A stretch of 64,000 nt of DNA from Bordetella genomosp. 10 (GCF_002261225.1 NZ_NEVM01000001.1:1302001-1366000); one strand, 5' to 3'; counted from the first letter of the stretch, positions 52,924 through 62,827 are shown. Notes: generated by a model from the sequence alone, not told the origin. A program made the numbers and translations.

Positions 52924-53343
52924 ATGGATGAAAACGCCGCCCGGCGCGCATTCGAGGTCGCCTTGTCCACGCAGCGACCGGTGTTCGAGGAGTTCTTCCT
53001 CGCCCGTCTGCTGGACTTGAAGTTCGAATACCAGGAAGCCCGGTGTGTCATCACCTTCGGGATCCAGGATTTCATGCTGAACCCGCAGGGATCGCTGCAC
53101 GGCGGGATCATCGCGACCGTCATGGATATTTCCATGGGGCATTTGTTGAACCATGTCCAGGGGCCGGGAACGACGTTGGAGATGAAGACGCAGTACGTCA
53201 AGGCGGCCCGAACAGGGCAGCTACAGTGCGTCGGGGAATTCATACGCCTGGGGCAGGGCATCTCTTACTTGAAGTCGACGCTCTCGGACGAGGCCGAAGA
53301 CGTGGTGGCGTTCGCGACCGCTACGTGGAAGCGGTTGAAGTAG
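52924..53343 (+). CDS. PaaI-family hotdog thioesterase
   Basis: 139-residue hotdog-fold acyl-CoA thioesterase. The active-site helix is in NPQGSLHGGIIATVMDISMG, with His-Gly-Gly and Asp as in PaaI, and the C-terminal strand ISYLKSTLSDEAEDVVAFATATW is typical. It hydrolyses aryl- or acyl-CoA. ATG 52924 follows AGGAGAT. Single-gene unit. Confidence 0.88.
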   Translation: MDENAARRAFEVALSTQRPVFEEFFLARLLDLKFEYQEARCVITFGIQDFMLNPQGSLHGGIIATVMDISMGHLLNHVQGPGTTLEMKTQYVKAARTGQLQCVGEFIRLGQGISYLKSTLSDEAEDVVAFATATWKRLK

Positions 53344-54421
53344 GCGCCGCGGGCGGGATGAGTCCCGGCGGCTCCGGTGACGTGTGCTCGTGCGGTCGGA
53401 AATGAGCAAAAGCGCGTCGCGCAATCCAAGCCGGATTCGGGTTAGTTATATAGACATAGATATTGCAGATCAGGTAATCGACGCTGATGTGCGGGAGTGG
53501 GGAGATTACAGGTTCAAGCGGCTTAGATATCCGCCCAGGGATTGGCTGGACGATATTTAAGCGCGGGTAAATATCCGCCGTGTTGTCCCGTCGCACGCGA
53601 AAGCGACGATTGCAAGTACGGCATCGTGCTTTCTACTACGATCGGTATCGAGTCATGCCGGTAAGGCGCGGCTTTCGATGGCATTTTGTTCCGGCGATAA
53701 GGGCCTGAGGCCGTGTCGCTGGGCGTTCATCTTCGCCTTATTTCCCTTCTCACGCGTCCGGCAGATCGTCTTCGGTTGCTGCGACCGCCATCCACATATC
53801 CCGCTTTTCGCCCTTGTTTTCGCTGCCCACAAGCCAGCGCCAGCCTCCTATTCGCCGCTGCGGCGAATTATCAGGGGGTGAAAATAGAATCTCATTTTGG
53901 CGCAAAAAATAACTCATATACGACGAATTGTTATTTCTTTGCAGTCAGATTAAATAAAAATAAATAATACATATTTAATTATTTAGATATATCCATTCGA
54001 GCTGCTTTGTTGCGGTTTATGTAATGGATGTAATTTAATTCAGTGAAAACCCGGGTTTGTTGCGTTGCGGCAGACTCATTTTCAGAGCAATAAACATTTT
54101 TAGAAAGAAAATTGCCGGATTGGGCGTCTAGGATTCACCTCGCTTGCTGTCAGCGGCAGGTCGGCCAAGTGTCTGTTTGTAACCTACCCAGGGCCAGTGT
54201 CCTGAGCAAAACCAGACAAAGTATTTCTATTTTGTGTCAGCTTGCCAATCTGCGGGCACAAATTTTTTGCCGTCAGGCGCGTCTCCAGGGAAATCCCCCG
54301 GAGCTGTAAGCGGCGTGGGGCCTTTTTGCGTCAAGCCTACCCGAGGCAAAACCTCGGGGCAGCAGGCGGCGCGAGGGCTTTTTCCGTGTCTCCGACACGA
54401 CGACAAATAGTGAGGTAGCCA
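53344..54421. other. 1.08-kb gene-free, partly AT-rich region upstream of the capsule locus
   Basis: No convincing gene: the two open frames near 53678-53967 have Cys/Arg-rich compositions unlike coding sequence. About 53870-54120 is very AT-rich against GC-rich surroundings, as in horizontally acquired or silenced promoter regions. A hairpin CCCGAGG-CAAAA-CCTCGGG is at 54340-54358, and two similar GGCG...CTTTTT tracts (about 54310-54330 and 54366-54388) flank it, which may form a leader/terminator structure in the capsule transcript. Confidence 0.6.
54340..54358 (+). terminator. Leader hairpin before the capsule operon
   Basis: CCCGAGG-CAAAA-CCTCGGG is an exact 7-bp stem 63 bp ahead of the tviB-like start; a CTTTTT tract follows about 20 bases later. 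It could be an attenuator or a terminator for upstream transcription. Confidence 0.4.
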
Positions 54422-55699
54422 GTGGTAAAGAGAATCGCAGTGTGTGGCCTTGGATATGTGGGGCTACCGGTCGCCGTGGCGTTCGCCAGACGCTTTGACG
54501 TCATCGGTTTCGATGTGGACAAGCGGCGGATCGAACGCCTGAAGGAAGGAGACGACTGGACCGGCGAGATCGAGCGCGAGGCGCTGCTTGCTTCCAAACT
54601 ACGGTTTACGGACCAGGTGACGGACCTGGAGGGTTGCGATTTCTTCGTCGTGGCCGTCCCCACGCCCGTCGACGAGAAGAACAATCCGGATTTTTCGCTG
54701 CTGGTGCGGGCGTGCCGGTCGATCGGTCCGGTGCTGCGCCCCGGCTGCATCGTCGTCTTCGAATCCACCGTCCACCCCGGCGCCACCGAGGATATCTGCG
54801 GGCCGGAGCTGGAAAAGGCCTCGGGCCTGCGTTGCGGCGTCGATTTCAAGCTGGGCTACAGCCCCGAGCGGATCAACCCCGGCGACCGCGAACATCCGCT
54901 GGAGAAGATCGTCAAGATCGTGTCCGGCCAGGATGCGGAATCGCTGGAAATCATCGCCGGCGTCTACGAGAAAATCATCGACGCGGGCGTGCACCGCGCC
55001 TCCTCCATCAAGGTGGCCGAGGCGGCGAAGGTGCTGGAGAACACGCAGCGCGACATCAACATCGCGCTGATGAACGAGATGTCGAAGATTTGCGACCTGG
55101 TCGGCATCCGCACGTCGGAAGTCCTGAACGCCGCCGGCACCAAGTGGAATTTCCTGCGGTTCACGCCCGGGCTGGTGGGCGGCCACTGCATCGGCGTCGA
55201 TCCGTATTACCTGACGTCGAAAGCGCAGGAGCTCGGCTACCACCCCGAGGTGATCCTGTCGGGCCGCCGCATCAACGACGGCATGGCCAGCCACGTCGCC
55301 TCGCGCGTCGTCCAGGTCCTGGCCCGCAACGGCCGCCTCAATGCCGAGACCCGCGTCGGCATCCTGGGGATGACGTTCAAGGAAAACGTCCCCGACATCC
55401 GCAATTCGAAGGTGGTCGATCTCTACAACGCGCTGGGAAGCTACGGCATCACGCCGGTCGCTTGCGACCCGATGGTCGATTCGGACCAGATGGAGCACGA
55501 GTACGGCATCAAGCTCGTGGAGCGGGACGCGTTCAAGGACATGGACGTGCTGATCCTCGCCGTTCCGCATCGGGAAACCATGGATTCCATCTGGGACGAC
55601 ATGCCGAGCCTCGTCAAGCGCGGCGGCATGGTGTGCGACCTGAAGTCGGTGCTCGACAGCAGCCGCCTTCAATCCGACCTCCTGTACTGGACGCTCTGA
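54422..55699 (+). CDS. tviB: UDP-N-acetylglucosamine 6-dehydrogenase, TviB/WbpO type
   Basis: 425-residue nucleotide-sugar dehydrogenase, the same length as Vi-antigen TviB. Rossmann motif CGLGYVGLPVAVAFARRFDV, YSPERINPGD, AEAAKVLENTQRDINIALMNE and the catalytic cysteine at residue 256 (GGHCIGVDPYYL) are present. It makes a UDP-N-acetylhexosaminuronic acid for the capsule. First gene of the locus, after the long regulatory region; GTG start. Confidence 0.92.
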   Translation: MVKRIAVCGLGYVGLPVAVAFARRFDVIGFDVDKRRIERLKEGDDWTGEIEREALLASKLRFTDQVTDLEGCDFFVVAVPTPVDEKNNPDFSLLVRACRSIGPVLRPGCIVVFESTVHPGATEDICGPELEKASGLRCGVDFKLGYSPERINPGDREHPLEKIVKIVSGQDAESLEIIAGVYEKIIDAGVHRASSIKVAEAAKVLENTQRDINIALMNEMSKICDLVGIRTSEVLNAAGTKWNFLRFTPGLVGGHCIGVDPYYLTSKAQELGYHPEVILSGRRINDGMASHVASRVVQVLARNGRLNAETRVGILGMTFKENVPDIRNSKVVDLYNALGSYGITPVACDPMVDSDQMEHEYGIKLVERDAFKDMDVLILAVPHRETMDSIWDDMPSLVKRGGMVCDLKSVLDSSRLQSDLLYWTL

Positions 55700-55736
55700 G
55701 TTCGGGCTCCCCATCCCCCACTATAGGTGACCCTGA

Positions 55737-58217
55737 ATGGCTGCTTTTACGACCGCTCCTATTGGAACCTGCCGCATCCACACGCCGTTGCGCGACGCGG
55801 TGGGCCGTTATCCGATCAAGCTGCAACTCGGGCGCAACTACGGTTTCGTGCACACCAGCGCCGAGGCGTTGCAGCAGGCACGATTCATGTACGGCAAACA
55901 GGACATCCCCGCCGACGTCCAGCGCCTGATCTTCCGGCCGTCGAACGGCGATAAGGCCCGCCGCGGCACGCACAAGCCGGCCGACCTGTACATGGTGGAA
56001 CTGTCCTCGCGCAAGCTGCTGACCATCGACGGCTATCCCATCCAGTCCAACTACGTGGCGCGCTACTTCAGCGAATTCTTCGCCGACCGCGCGCGCACCC
56101 GGACCTTCTGGTCCATGGCCGTGGCCGACCAACTGGCGGAACGGCGCGCCTGGCTGGAGCAGGAGCCGGTCTTCAAGAGCCTGCCCGCGAGCGACAAGGA
56201 CCTGCTCGCCCGCATCCTGAAGCGCGATCTCTCGGACGACGAGATCGAGGGCGATATGCGGCAGATCGCCGATCTGCTGGGCAAGGACAAGGTGGTGTTC
56301 GTCACGCACGTCAACGCCCTGACGCCGGACAACGTGCCGATCGAACAGCGGGAACAACTGATCGCCGCCGTGAGCGCCGCCGCCCAGCGCATCGCCGTGC
56401 CCTGCTACGATCCGACGCCGGTCATGAACAAGATAGGACAGGCCGACGCGATGGAGGACGGCGGGCTCGACCTGACCCACTATACGGAGCTGTTCGCGGA
56501 GCGCCTGTGCGCCGAGTGGTACAAGAACTTCATGCGCCCGCGGATGACCGCGCCCGCGCCGCAGCCCGTGGTGGCGAAGCTCGCCGCCGACGAAACCGCC
56601 GAGCGCATCGAGAAGATCCTGGATGCGGGCGACCTGCGCGAGGCGTCGCGCCGCACGCGCGACGTGCTGCGCCGATTCCCCGGGACGCCCGACCACGTGC
56701 TGCTGCTGGCGCGCATCCAGGGCGAACTGGGCGACTACGAAGGATCGATCGCCCTGCTGGAAAGCGCGGACGGCTCGCTGGCGACGGGCAGCAAGGCCGA
56801 GCAGGTGTTGATGCGCGCGCAGTTCAAGCTCGGCCATCATGACGTGGCCTACTCGCTGGCGGCCGGCCTGCTGGGCGACGAAATAGAAACCCCGGAAATC
56901 GTGCGGATCGCGGCGATTTGCGGCGGACAACTGGGCCACATGGAAGAGGCGCTGGGCAACTGGAAGCAGTTGTTCCGCATTTCGTCCTCCGACGAGGCCG
57001 GCGCGCTCGAAGCGGCCGATACGGTGCTTTCGATGTTGCAGGCAAGCGGCGACATGGAAGCCGTCATGCGGTGGGTGCACGAGGTCCGCGCCGCCTTCCC
57101 CTCGTATGGCCGCGGCTTCGCCGTGCTGTGGCGCGACCGGTTGCTGGCGGGCGACCGCGCCGGGCTGCGCGCGCTGGCGTCCGAATCGCCCGTCATGCCG
57201 GACCTGGACGCGCTGGAGCTGGTCAAGGAAGCGCAGTGGCGCGGCTGCATCGTGGCCGCGGCCGCCTTGGCCGTGTCGTGCAATCTGGCCGAGAGCGAGC
57301 AGGAGGACATCCCGGCGTGGCTGCGCGCGCAGTCCGTGCAATGGGCCGAGGAAGGCGCGCGCGCGCTGGAGGAAGGGCGGCTGCGCGACGCGGCCGAGCG
57401 GATCTGCGCGCATCGCCTGCTCGAACCGGGCACCCTGGCGGGCGTGCGGTCGCAGCGGGCCTTCGAGCGCGCCATGCGCCTGGGCGTGCGCGCCGCGCTG
57501 ATGGCGGGCAACCACAAGGAAGTGATCGAGCTGACGGACATCGCGCTCGACACGCAGATCCAGTTCCCGGAACTCGACGCGATGCGCGGCCGGGCCGCCG
57601 ACGCGCTGGGCGACAAGCAGACCGCCATGCGCCATCTGGAGCAGGCGGCGGCCGGCGAGTCCGCCCAGTTCAGCACCCAGTTGTATTTCGCCCGGGTGGC
57701 CTTCAACGGCGGCTGGTTCGGCGAAGCCATCGACGCCTATACCGCCGTGCTTTCCCACGCCTCGGCCGACCAGAGCGCGAAGGAAGAGGCGGAGCGCCAG
57801 TTGCGCCGGCTGGGACCGCGTTCGATACGCGCCGCCCGGGAAGTCCTGGCCGCGGGCGATCCCCGCGCCGCCTGGAAGCTGCTGGAGCGCGTGGCGCAAT
57901 CCTGGCCCGAGATGCCGGAAGTCGCCCACGAAAAGCGGCGCATCCTCTCCACCCTGTATGCCGAAGCGCGCGCGCTGGATCCGTCGAGCACGACCGAGCG
58001 CCTGGCCCTGGGCGAACGCATTCTCGAACTCGTGCCCGATGACGCCATCGGCCTGCGCCTGGCGGCCGTGGGCGCGATGCGCCTGCACCGGTTCGAGCAG
58101 GCCTTGCCCTACTGGCAAGCGCTGAAGGCGCGTTCGGATAAACCGGAGCAGTTCGACCACTACATCCAGCGGTGCCAGGTCTGGATCGAGAAGTTGAACC
58201 GGAGGAAGGCCGCATGA
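55737..58217 (+). CDS. TviD-like protein: SGNH/GSCFA-type domain plus TPR solenoid
   Basis: 826-residue protein matching TviD in size and position. The first 270 residues look like an SGNH/GSCFA esterase or O-acetyl-modifying domain: an N-terminal GTC (10-12) in the GDS position and an Asp-x-x-His pair at Asp245 and His248 (DLTHY). The rest is an alpha-solenoid with TPR-like repeats (AERIEKILDAGDLREASRR and following helices to residue 820). TviD is needed for Vi polymer synthesis and O-acetylation. Stop overlaps the next gene (ATGA). Domain assignment of the N-terminus is moderate. Confidence 0.75.
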   Translation: MAAFTTAPIGTCRIHTPLRDAVGRYPIKLQLGRNYGFVHTSAEALQQARFMYGKQDIPADVQRLIFRPSNGDKARRGTHKPADLYMVELSSRKLLTIDGYPIQSNYVARYFSEFFADRARTRTFWSMAVADQLAERRAWLEQEPVFKSLPASDKDLLARILKRDLSDDEIEGDMRQIADLLGKDKVVFVTHVNALTPDNVPIEQREQLIAAVSAAAQRIAVPCYDPTPVMNKIGQADAMEDGGLDLTHYTELFAERLCAEWYKNFMRPRMTAPAPQPVVAKLAADETAERIEKILDAGDLREASRRTRDVLRRFPGTPDHVLLLARIQGELGDYEGSIALLESADGSLATGSKAEQVLMRAQFKLGHHDVAYSLAAGLLGDEIETPEIVRIAAICGGQLGHMEEALGNWKQLFRISSSDEAGALEAADTVLSMLQASGDMEAVMRWVHEVRAAFPSYGRGFAVLWRDRLLAGDRAGLRALASESPVMPDLDALELVKEAQWRGCIVAAAALAVSCNLAESEQEDIPAWLRAQSVQWAEEGARALEEGRLRDAAERICAHRLLEPGTLAGVRSQRAFERAMRLGVRAALMAGNHKEVIELTDIALDTQIQFPELDAMRGRAADALGDKQTAMRHLEQAAAGESAQFSTQLYFARVAFNGGWFGEAIDAYTAVLSHASADQSAKEEAERQLRRLGPRSIRAAREVLAAGDPRAAWKLLERVAQSWPEMPEVAHEKRRILSTLYAEARALDPSSTTERLALGERILELVPDDAIGLRLAAVGAMRLHRFEQALPYWQALKARSDKPEQFDHYIQRCQVWIEKLNRRKAA

Positions 58218-60274
58218 ACGCCCCGCTGGCTGCCGAGCAGGAGAACGATGCGTCCGACCTCGAATCGGTTCATGCCCAGTTGGATGAGATCGTCGCGGCG
58301 TCGGGACGGGTCCAGGTCGCGCAGGGCAACCTGGCGCGCGCGCAGGCGCTGGCGCGCGATCACCAGGCGGACCCGAAGGTCCGTTTCCTGCTGCTTCGCC
58401 TGAAGGAGCTGGCCGGGCTCAACGAGGGCATGTCCGAGCAGTGGGAAGCGCTGTTGCGCGATTACCCGGACGATCTTCTCATCGTCCGCCACTGCGCGTC
58501 CCGCCTGGTCAAGGACAGGCATGTCGACGATGCCCTGTCCCTGATCGACCGCCACGTGCCGGACTCGACCGACAACGCGGCCCTGCTGTTCGCCAGGGCC
58601 AAGCTGCTCAGCGACATCCGCGCGCACGAGCAGTCCGACGAGTTGTTCCGCCGGCTGCTGGCGCGCGACAACGACCGCAACGTGCGCGTCGAGTTCGCCA
58701 AGCGCCTGCGCAAGCGGGGCCTGCTGGCGGAAGCCTACGAGACGATACAGTCCGTCGCCGGCCAACTGGCCGCCGGCAGCAAGGCGGCGGAACTGGCCAG
58801 CGCGCTGGCCAGGGATTACGCCTTCTATCGGGACCTGGAGCCGGGCGAGGAAATCGCCGGCAAGGACATCAAGATCGTCTCGATGAAGCACGCGATCCTG
58901 CACTTCCGCGACCGCAAGATTGCGCCGCAGTCGCCGGAGAAACCCGTTTCGGTCGCGCTGGTGACGGGCAGCCTCGGCCCCGGCGGCGCCGAGCGGCAAT
59001 TGACGCGCCTGGCCGGTGAATTGCGCCGCATGGCGGACAGCGAGGAACGCGAGCCGGGCGCCATGATCGTGAAGCCGGAGAAGGTCGAAGTGCTGGTGAA
59101 GCAGCACACCGAGCCTTCCGGCGCCGGGAAAAAACAGGGCCTGGATTTCTTTCTGCCCGTCCTGGCCAAGGCGAAAATCCCGGTCACGGAAATCAACCGC
59201 CTGCCGCCGGTGTCGGTGGCGCACCAGCCGGTCGGCGATTCCGGCCTGGCCCGCCTGCTGGAGCACCTGCCGCCGCCGGTCCACTATGGCGTGACGCGGC
59301 TTGCGCCTATCCTGCGCGTCAACGCTTTCGACGTCGTCAGCCTGTGGCAGGATGGAACCTGCCTGTTCGGCGCCCTGGCGGCGCTGCTTGCCGGCGTCCC
59401 CACCATCCACCTGGTGTTTCGCGGACTGCCGCCGAATATCCGCAAGGACCGCTACCGCGCCGAATACCCGGAGCTGTACCAGGCCCTGGCCGAGGTCCCT
59501 GGCGTGTATTTCGTCAGCAACAGCCGCACGGCGGCGGAGGCGTATGCGGAATGGCTGGGCATCCCGATCGTGCGTTTCCATGTCCTCTATAACGGCGTGC
59601 CCGACCTGACGACCGGATCTTCCCCCGCGGACGAGAAAAAGTGGCGCGAGTTCCAGGCGAGGACGGCCGACGCCACGGAGACCATCGGCGGCGTTTTCCG
59701 GCTGGAGCCGGACAAGCGGCCGCAACTCTACGTCAAGCTCGCAGCGCAATACCTGAAGCAGCGCCCGCAGGCGCGCTTCTTCATCGTGGGCGACGGGCGC
59801 CTGCAGGAGAACGTCACGGCGCTGGCCGAAGAACTGCGCGTGATGGACCGGCTGCTGCTGGTGGGACTGTCCAACCACGTCGGCTACTGGTATTCGCAGA
59901 TGGACGCCAGCGTGCTGCTGTCCCGCTACGAGGGCCTGCCGAACGTGTTGATCGAGGCCCAGCTCCTGGGCGTGCCGGTCGTGTCCACGCCCGCCGGCGG
60001 CGCGGGCGAGTGCTTCGTGGAGGACGTGACCGGGCACCTGCTGAGCGACGTCGACCACCCGGACCTGAACGAGGCCTGCGAAAAGATCGCGTCCATGGTC
60101 GACCTGGCGCGCGAGAACGAGGAATTGAAGGAGCATAGCCGCCGCCGGGCGCGCGAGCTGTTTTCGCTGGAAGCGATGCTGGAGAAATTCCTGGCCTTGT
60201 GCGCGCCGTTCATGCCGATGTCGGAGAACGACGAGCGCATCGATATCGGGCCGATGCGCCTGATGGAGGCCTGA
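58214..60274 (+). CDS. TviE-like family 4 glycosyltransferase with N-terminal TPR region
   Basis: 686-residue protein. Residues 20-230 are helical repeats (RAQALARDHQADPKVRFLLL, then related helices), and residues 240-670 a GT-B glycosyltransferase: SLGPGGAERQLTRLAGEL at the start and the donor-site E-x7-E in SRYEGLPNVLIEAQLLGVPV. ATG 58214 follows GGAGGAAGG and overlaps the TviD-like stop. In the Vi system TviE polymerises the chain with TviD; this copy is longer than the Salmonella one. Confidence 0.82.
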   Translation: MNAPLAAEQENDASDLESVHAQLDEIVAASGRVQVAQGNLARAQALARDHQADPKVRFLLLRLKELAGLNEGMSEQWEALLRDYPDDLLIVRHCASRLVKDRHVDDALSLIDRHVPDSTDNAALLFARAKLLSDIRAHEQSDELFRRLLARDNDRNVRVEFAKRLRKRGLLAEAYETIQSVAGQLAAGSKAAELASALARDYAFYRDLEPGEEIAGKDIKIVSMKHAILHFRDRKIAPQSPEKPVSVALVTGSLGPGGAERQLTRLAGELRRMADSEEREPGAMIVKPEKVEVLVKQHTEPSGAGKKQGLDFFLPVLAKAKIPVTEINRLPPVSVAHQPVGDSGLARLLEHLPPPVHYGVTRLAPILRVNAFDVVSLWQDGTCLFGALAALLAGVPTIHLVFRGLPPNIRKDRYRAEYPELYQALAEVPGVYFVSNSRTAAEAYAEWLGIPIVRFHVLYNGVPDLTTGSSPADEKKWREFQARTADATETIGGVFRLEPDKRPQLYVKLAAQYLKQRPQARFFIVGDGRLQENVTALAEELRVMDRLLLVGLSNHVGYWYSQMDASVLLSRYEGLPNVLIEAQLLGVPVVSTPAGGAGECFVEDVTGHLLSDVDHPDLNEACEKIASMVDLARENEELKEHSRRRARELFSLEAMLEKFLALCAPFMPMSENDERIDIGPMRLMEA

Positions 60275-60315
60275 TTGCCCGGCTCTTTCCCGCGATCTTG
60301 AAAATCAAGGCTTTT

Positions 60316-61470
60316 ATGCAAAAGAACGTCCAGGCCCTGGGCCTGAGAAGCAGGGCGGCGCCGCTCATGGCGCTGCTCGCCGCACTTTCACTCACGGGAT
60401 GCCAGTTGCCGCGTTCCGGGCCGATGTTGAGCGAAATGACCTCGGCGAACGACGCCAAGGACGTGGTGGTGATGCCCGTCTCGCGCGAACTCGCGCGGCA
60501 GAGCAACGTGCCCGAGGTCTCGGATTTCCCCGCGCGCTACCGCGATGCCGGCCAGGCGGGGTTCGATCTCCTGGTGCCCGGCGACGGCATCAACGTCACC
60601 GTCTGGGAACGCGACGGCCTGGGCGTGTTCGCGGCCAATCCCGCGGGCGTGAGCGACCTGGGAAACCAGGAGATAGACCGGACGGGCAATCTCTATTTTC
60701 CCATCCTCGGAAAATTCCGCGCCGCGGGCCTGACGCTGGCCCAGTTGCATGACGCCATCCTCGCGCGCCTGAGCAAGCTGGTGGTCGCTTCCGACGTCAG
60801 CGTGACCCGCGCCGACGCGCGCGGGCAGATGGTCACCGTCCAGGGCAACCTGACCAAGCCCGGCATGTATCCCATCACGCAGACCACGCAGCGCCTGAGC
60901 AGCGCGCTGGCGCAGGCGGCGCCGGTGCAGACGAACCCCGAGCAGTTGATCATCAGCCTGCGCCGCGACAAGCAGGTGGCGTCGGTGCGGCTGTCGGACA
61001 TCTACCGCAACCAGGATAACGACATCCTGCTGCGTCCGGGCGACGTGATTACGGCGCACGACGCGCGGGAATACCTGACCGTGCTGGGCGCGGCGGGCAA
61101 CCAGGGACGCGTGGCCATCAGCAAGCGCAACTACAGCGTGCTGGACGCCCTGGCCGATTCCAAGGGGCTCGACGACAAGACGGCGGACCCGCGTTCCGTC
61201 TTCCTGTTCACGCCCGCGAAGGCCGGCGTCGCCGGCAAGCCGGACACGCTGCCCATCGTCTACCAGTTCGACCTGACCCGTCCGGAGCAGGTGGCGCTGG
61301 CCCGCGAGTTCACCGTGCATGAAGGCCAGGCCATCTACATCTCGGATGCGCCGTTTACCCAGGTGCAGAAGGTCCTGTCGGCATTCCGCGTCACCATGAG
61401 CGCGGGCTTCAGCGCCACGCGGGCCATCGACAGCGATTCGGGCTCCAGTTCTTCCGGCGTAACCCAATAG
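60316..61470 (+). CDS. Outer-membrane polysaccharide export lipoprotein, VexA/KpsD/Wza family
   Basis: 384-residue protein with a lipoprotein signal (lipobox LTGC, lipidated Cys29), a Poly_export domain (LLVPGDGINVTVWERDGLGV, RTGNLYFPILGKFRAAGLTL) and SLBB repeats (MVTVQGNLTKPGMYPI, YLTVLGAAGNQGRVAI). It forms the outer-membrane channel for the capsule polymer. ATG 60316 is chosen because it gives the signal; the open frame begins 117 bp upstream within the previous gene. Confidence 0.88.
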   Translation: MQKNVQALGLRSRAAPLMALLAALSLTGCQLPRSGPMLSEMTSANDAKDVVVMPVSRELARQSNVPEVSDFPARYRDAGQAGFDLLVPGDGINVTVWERDGLGVFAANPAGVSDLGNQEIDRTGNLYFPILGKFRAAGLTLAQLHDAILARLSKLVVASDVSVTRADARGQMVTVQGNLTKPGMYPITQTTQRLSSALAQAAPVQTNPEQLIISLRRDKQVASVRLSDIYRNQDNDILLRPGDVITAHDAREYLTVLGAAGNQGRVAISKRNYSVLDALADSKGLDDKTADPRSVFLFTPAKAGVAGKPDTLPIVYQFDLTRPEQVALAREFTVHEGQAIYISDAPFTQVQKVLSAFRVTMSAGFSATRAIDSDSGSSSSGVTQ

Positions 61471-61471
61471 C

Positions 61472-62818
61472 GTGCCGATGAGCAACGAGGACCGGATCAA
61501 GGGCTGGCGCACGCGGCGCAAGGACAGGAACTACACGGTAGGGTCCGGCGTCGACGCCTGGCGCCTGGATCCGGCCAAGCTGTTCGAGGCCAAGGCCCCG
61601 CCGGCCGTCTTGCTCAAGCCCCTGCTGGCGCGCCTTCAGGGCGAGCCGCATGATTCCGTGGCGGCGCGGCGGGCGGTGTACGAGGCCGTGCAGGCGGAGC
61701 TGGACGCGGAGATCGCGCGCAGCGCCGTCGACGAGACGCTGGCGGACTTTTCGCGGCGCCGCCTGCGTCTTATCGTGCGCCTGCTCGAACAGGAAATCCG
61801 CGCGGGCGCGGCGGTGTTCGAGCCGGGATACATGCCGTCCCGGCTGGTGGCCGAAGACGAGCGCCTGGCCATGGCGCACGCGCGTCGCGTCGAGCGGCGC
61901 AGGCAGGACGAGGCGCGCGACGCGCGCCGCCACGCTTCCCGCAACGACATTCCGCTGGAAATCGCGCTATCGCCCGCGGAAGCCGGCGATCTCGCGATCC
62001 TGCGCGAACGCCTGCGCGCCTTGCACGAAGGGCATTCCCCCCGCCATGCCGGCAAGGGGAGGCCGGGCGGGCGCACCTTCCTGGCCATGCTCGTCTACCA
62101 GTTGCGCGTGATGCACGGAGAAAGCCGCATCGCCTTGCTATGGGCCCTGGTCGGCCCCGTGGTGCTGCTCACGCTGATTTCGTCGCTGTATATCCTGATG
62201 GGTACGCATTTCATCCTGGGCATGGACGTGCAGACGTTCTCGCTGCTCGGGGCGACGACCTGGATCATGTTCCGGCAGATCATCTTCAGGAGCAGCACGG
62301 CCTACGTGTCGGCCCGCGGCTTGCTGAACTTCCAGGGCGTGACGCCGCTGATGTGCGCGCTGGTGCAGGCGCTGATCTACGTGTCCGTGTACCTCGTGGT
62401 GTTCGCCGTGCTGATCACCGCCGGGCATGCGCTGGAGCTCATTACGCTGCCGGCGGATTGGGCGGGATTCCTGCTGTATGTGGTCCTGATGGGATTCGGC
62501 GGCGCCGCGATGGGCGTGCTGTTCGGCTCGATCGCGACCTTCTGGCATTTCTACCTGCGGCTGGCCCCGGTGATCGAGCGCTTCCTGCAGATATTTTCGG
62601 GGGTGTTCTTCGTTTCGGAGCAGTTGCCGGAGCAGTTGCGTCCCTGGATGCTCTGGTCTCCGTTCGCGCACGGCATGCAGCTTCTGCGTTCCGTCTACTT
62701 CGACAGCTACGAGTCCCAGGATGCGAGCCTGAGCTATTTCCTGACCGCGCTGGTGTTCCTGATGGTGGCGGCCCTGGCCGCCGAGCGGCTCGCCCGCCCC
62801 AATATCCAGCCGATGTGA
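61472..62818 (+). CDS. Capsule ABC transporter permease (VexB/KpsM type) with N-terminal extension
   Basis: 448-residue protein. Residues 210-448 form an ABC-2 permease with six helices from LLWALVGPVVLLTLISSLYI to TALVFLMVAALAAERLARP and the family segment VTPLMCALVQALIYVSVYLV. The preceding 200 residues are charged and helical (RRRLRLIVRLLEQEIRAG; RRVERRRQDEARDARRHA), not found in VexB or KpsM, which are about 260 residues. GTG 61472 is used; ATG 61478 is equally possible. Confidence 0.82.
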   Translation: MPMSNEDRIKGWRTRRKDRNYTVGSGVDAWRLDPAKLFEAKAPPAVLLKPLLARLQGEPHDSVAARRAVYEAVQAELDAEIARSAVDETLADFSRRRLRLIVRLLEQEIRAGAAVFEPGYMPSRLVAEDERLAMAHARRVERRRQDEARDARRHASRNDIPLEIALSPAEAGDLAILRERLRALHEGHSPRHAGKGRPGGRTFLAMLVYQLRVMHGESRIALLWALVGPVVLLTLISSLYILMGTHFILGMDVQTFSLLGATTWIMFRQIIFRSSTAYVSARGLLNFQGVTPLMCALVQALIYVSVYLVVFAVLITAGHALELITLPADWAGFLLYVVLMGFGGAAMGVLFGSIATFWHFYLRLAPVIERFLQIFSGVFFVSEQLPEQLRPWMLWSPFAHGMQLLRSVYFDSYESQDASLSYFLTALVFLMVAALAAERLARPNIQPM

Positions 62819-62827
62819 GGCGCGACG

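Noticed and set aside
53678..53967. Two small open frames in the gene-free region before the capsule locus
   Set aside because: Overlapping frames with Cys/Phe/Arg-rich translations, no ribosome-binding site of note and no domain.
55614..58160. 848-codon minus-strand open frame in the capsule locus
   Set aside because: Antisense to the TviD-like gene; Arg/Gln/His-rich with no domain. The same applies to 58160-60136, 62138-63634 and 44162-46198.
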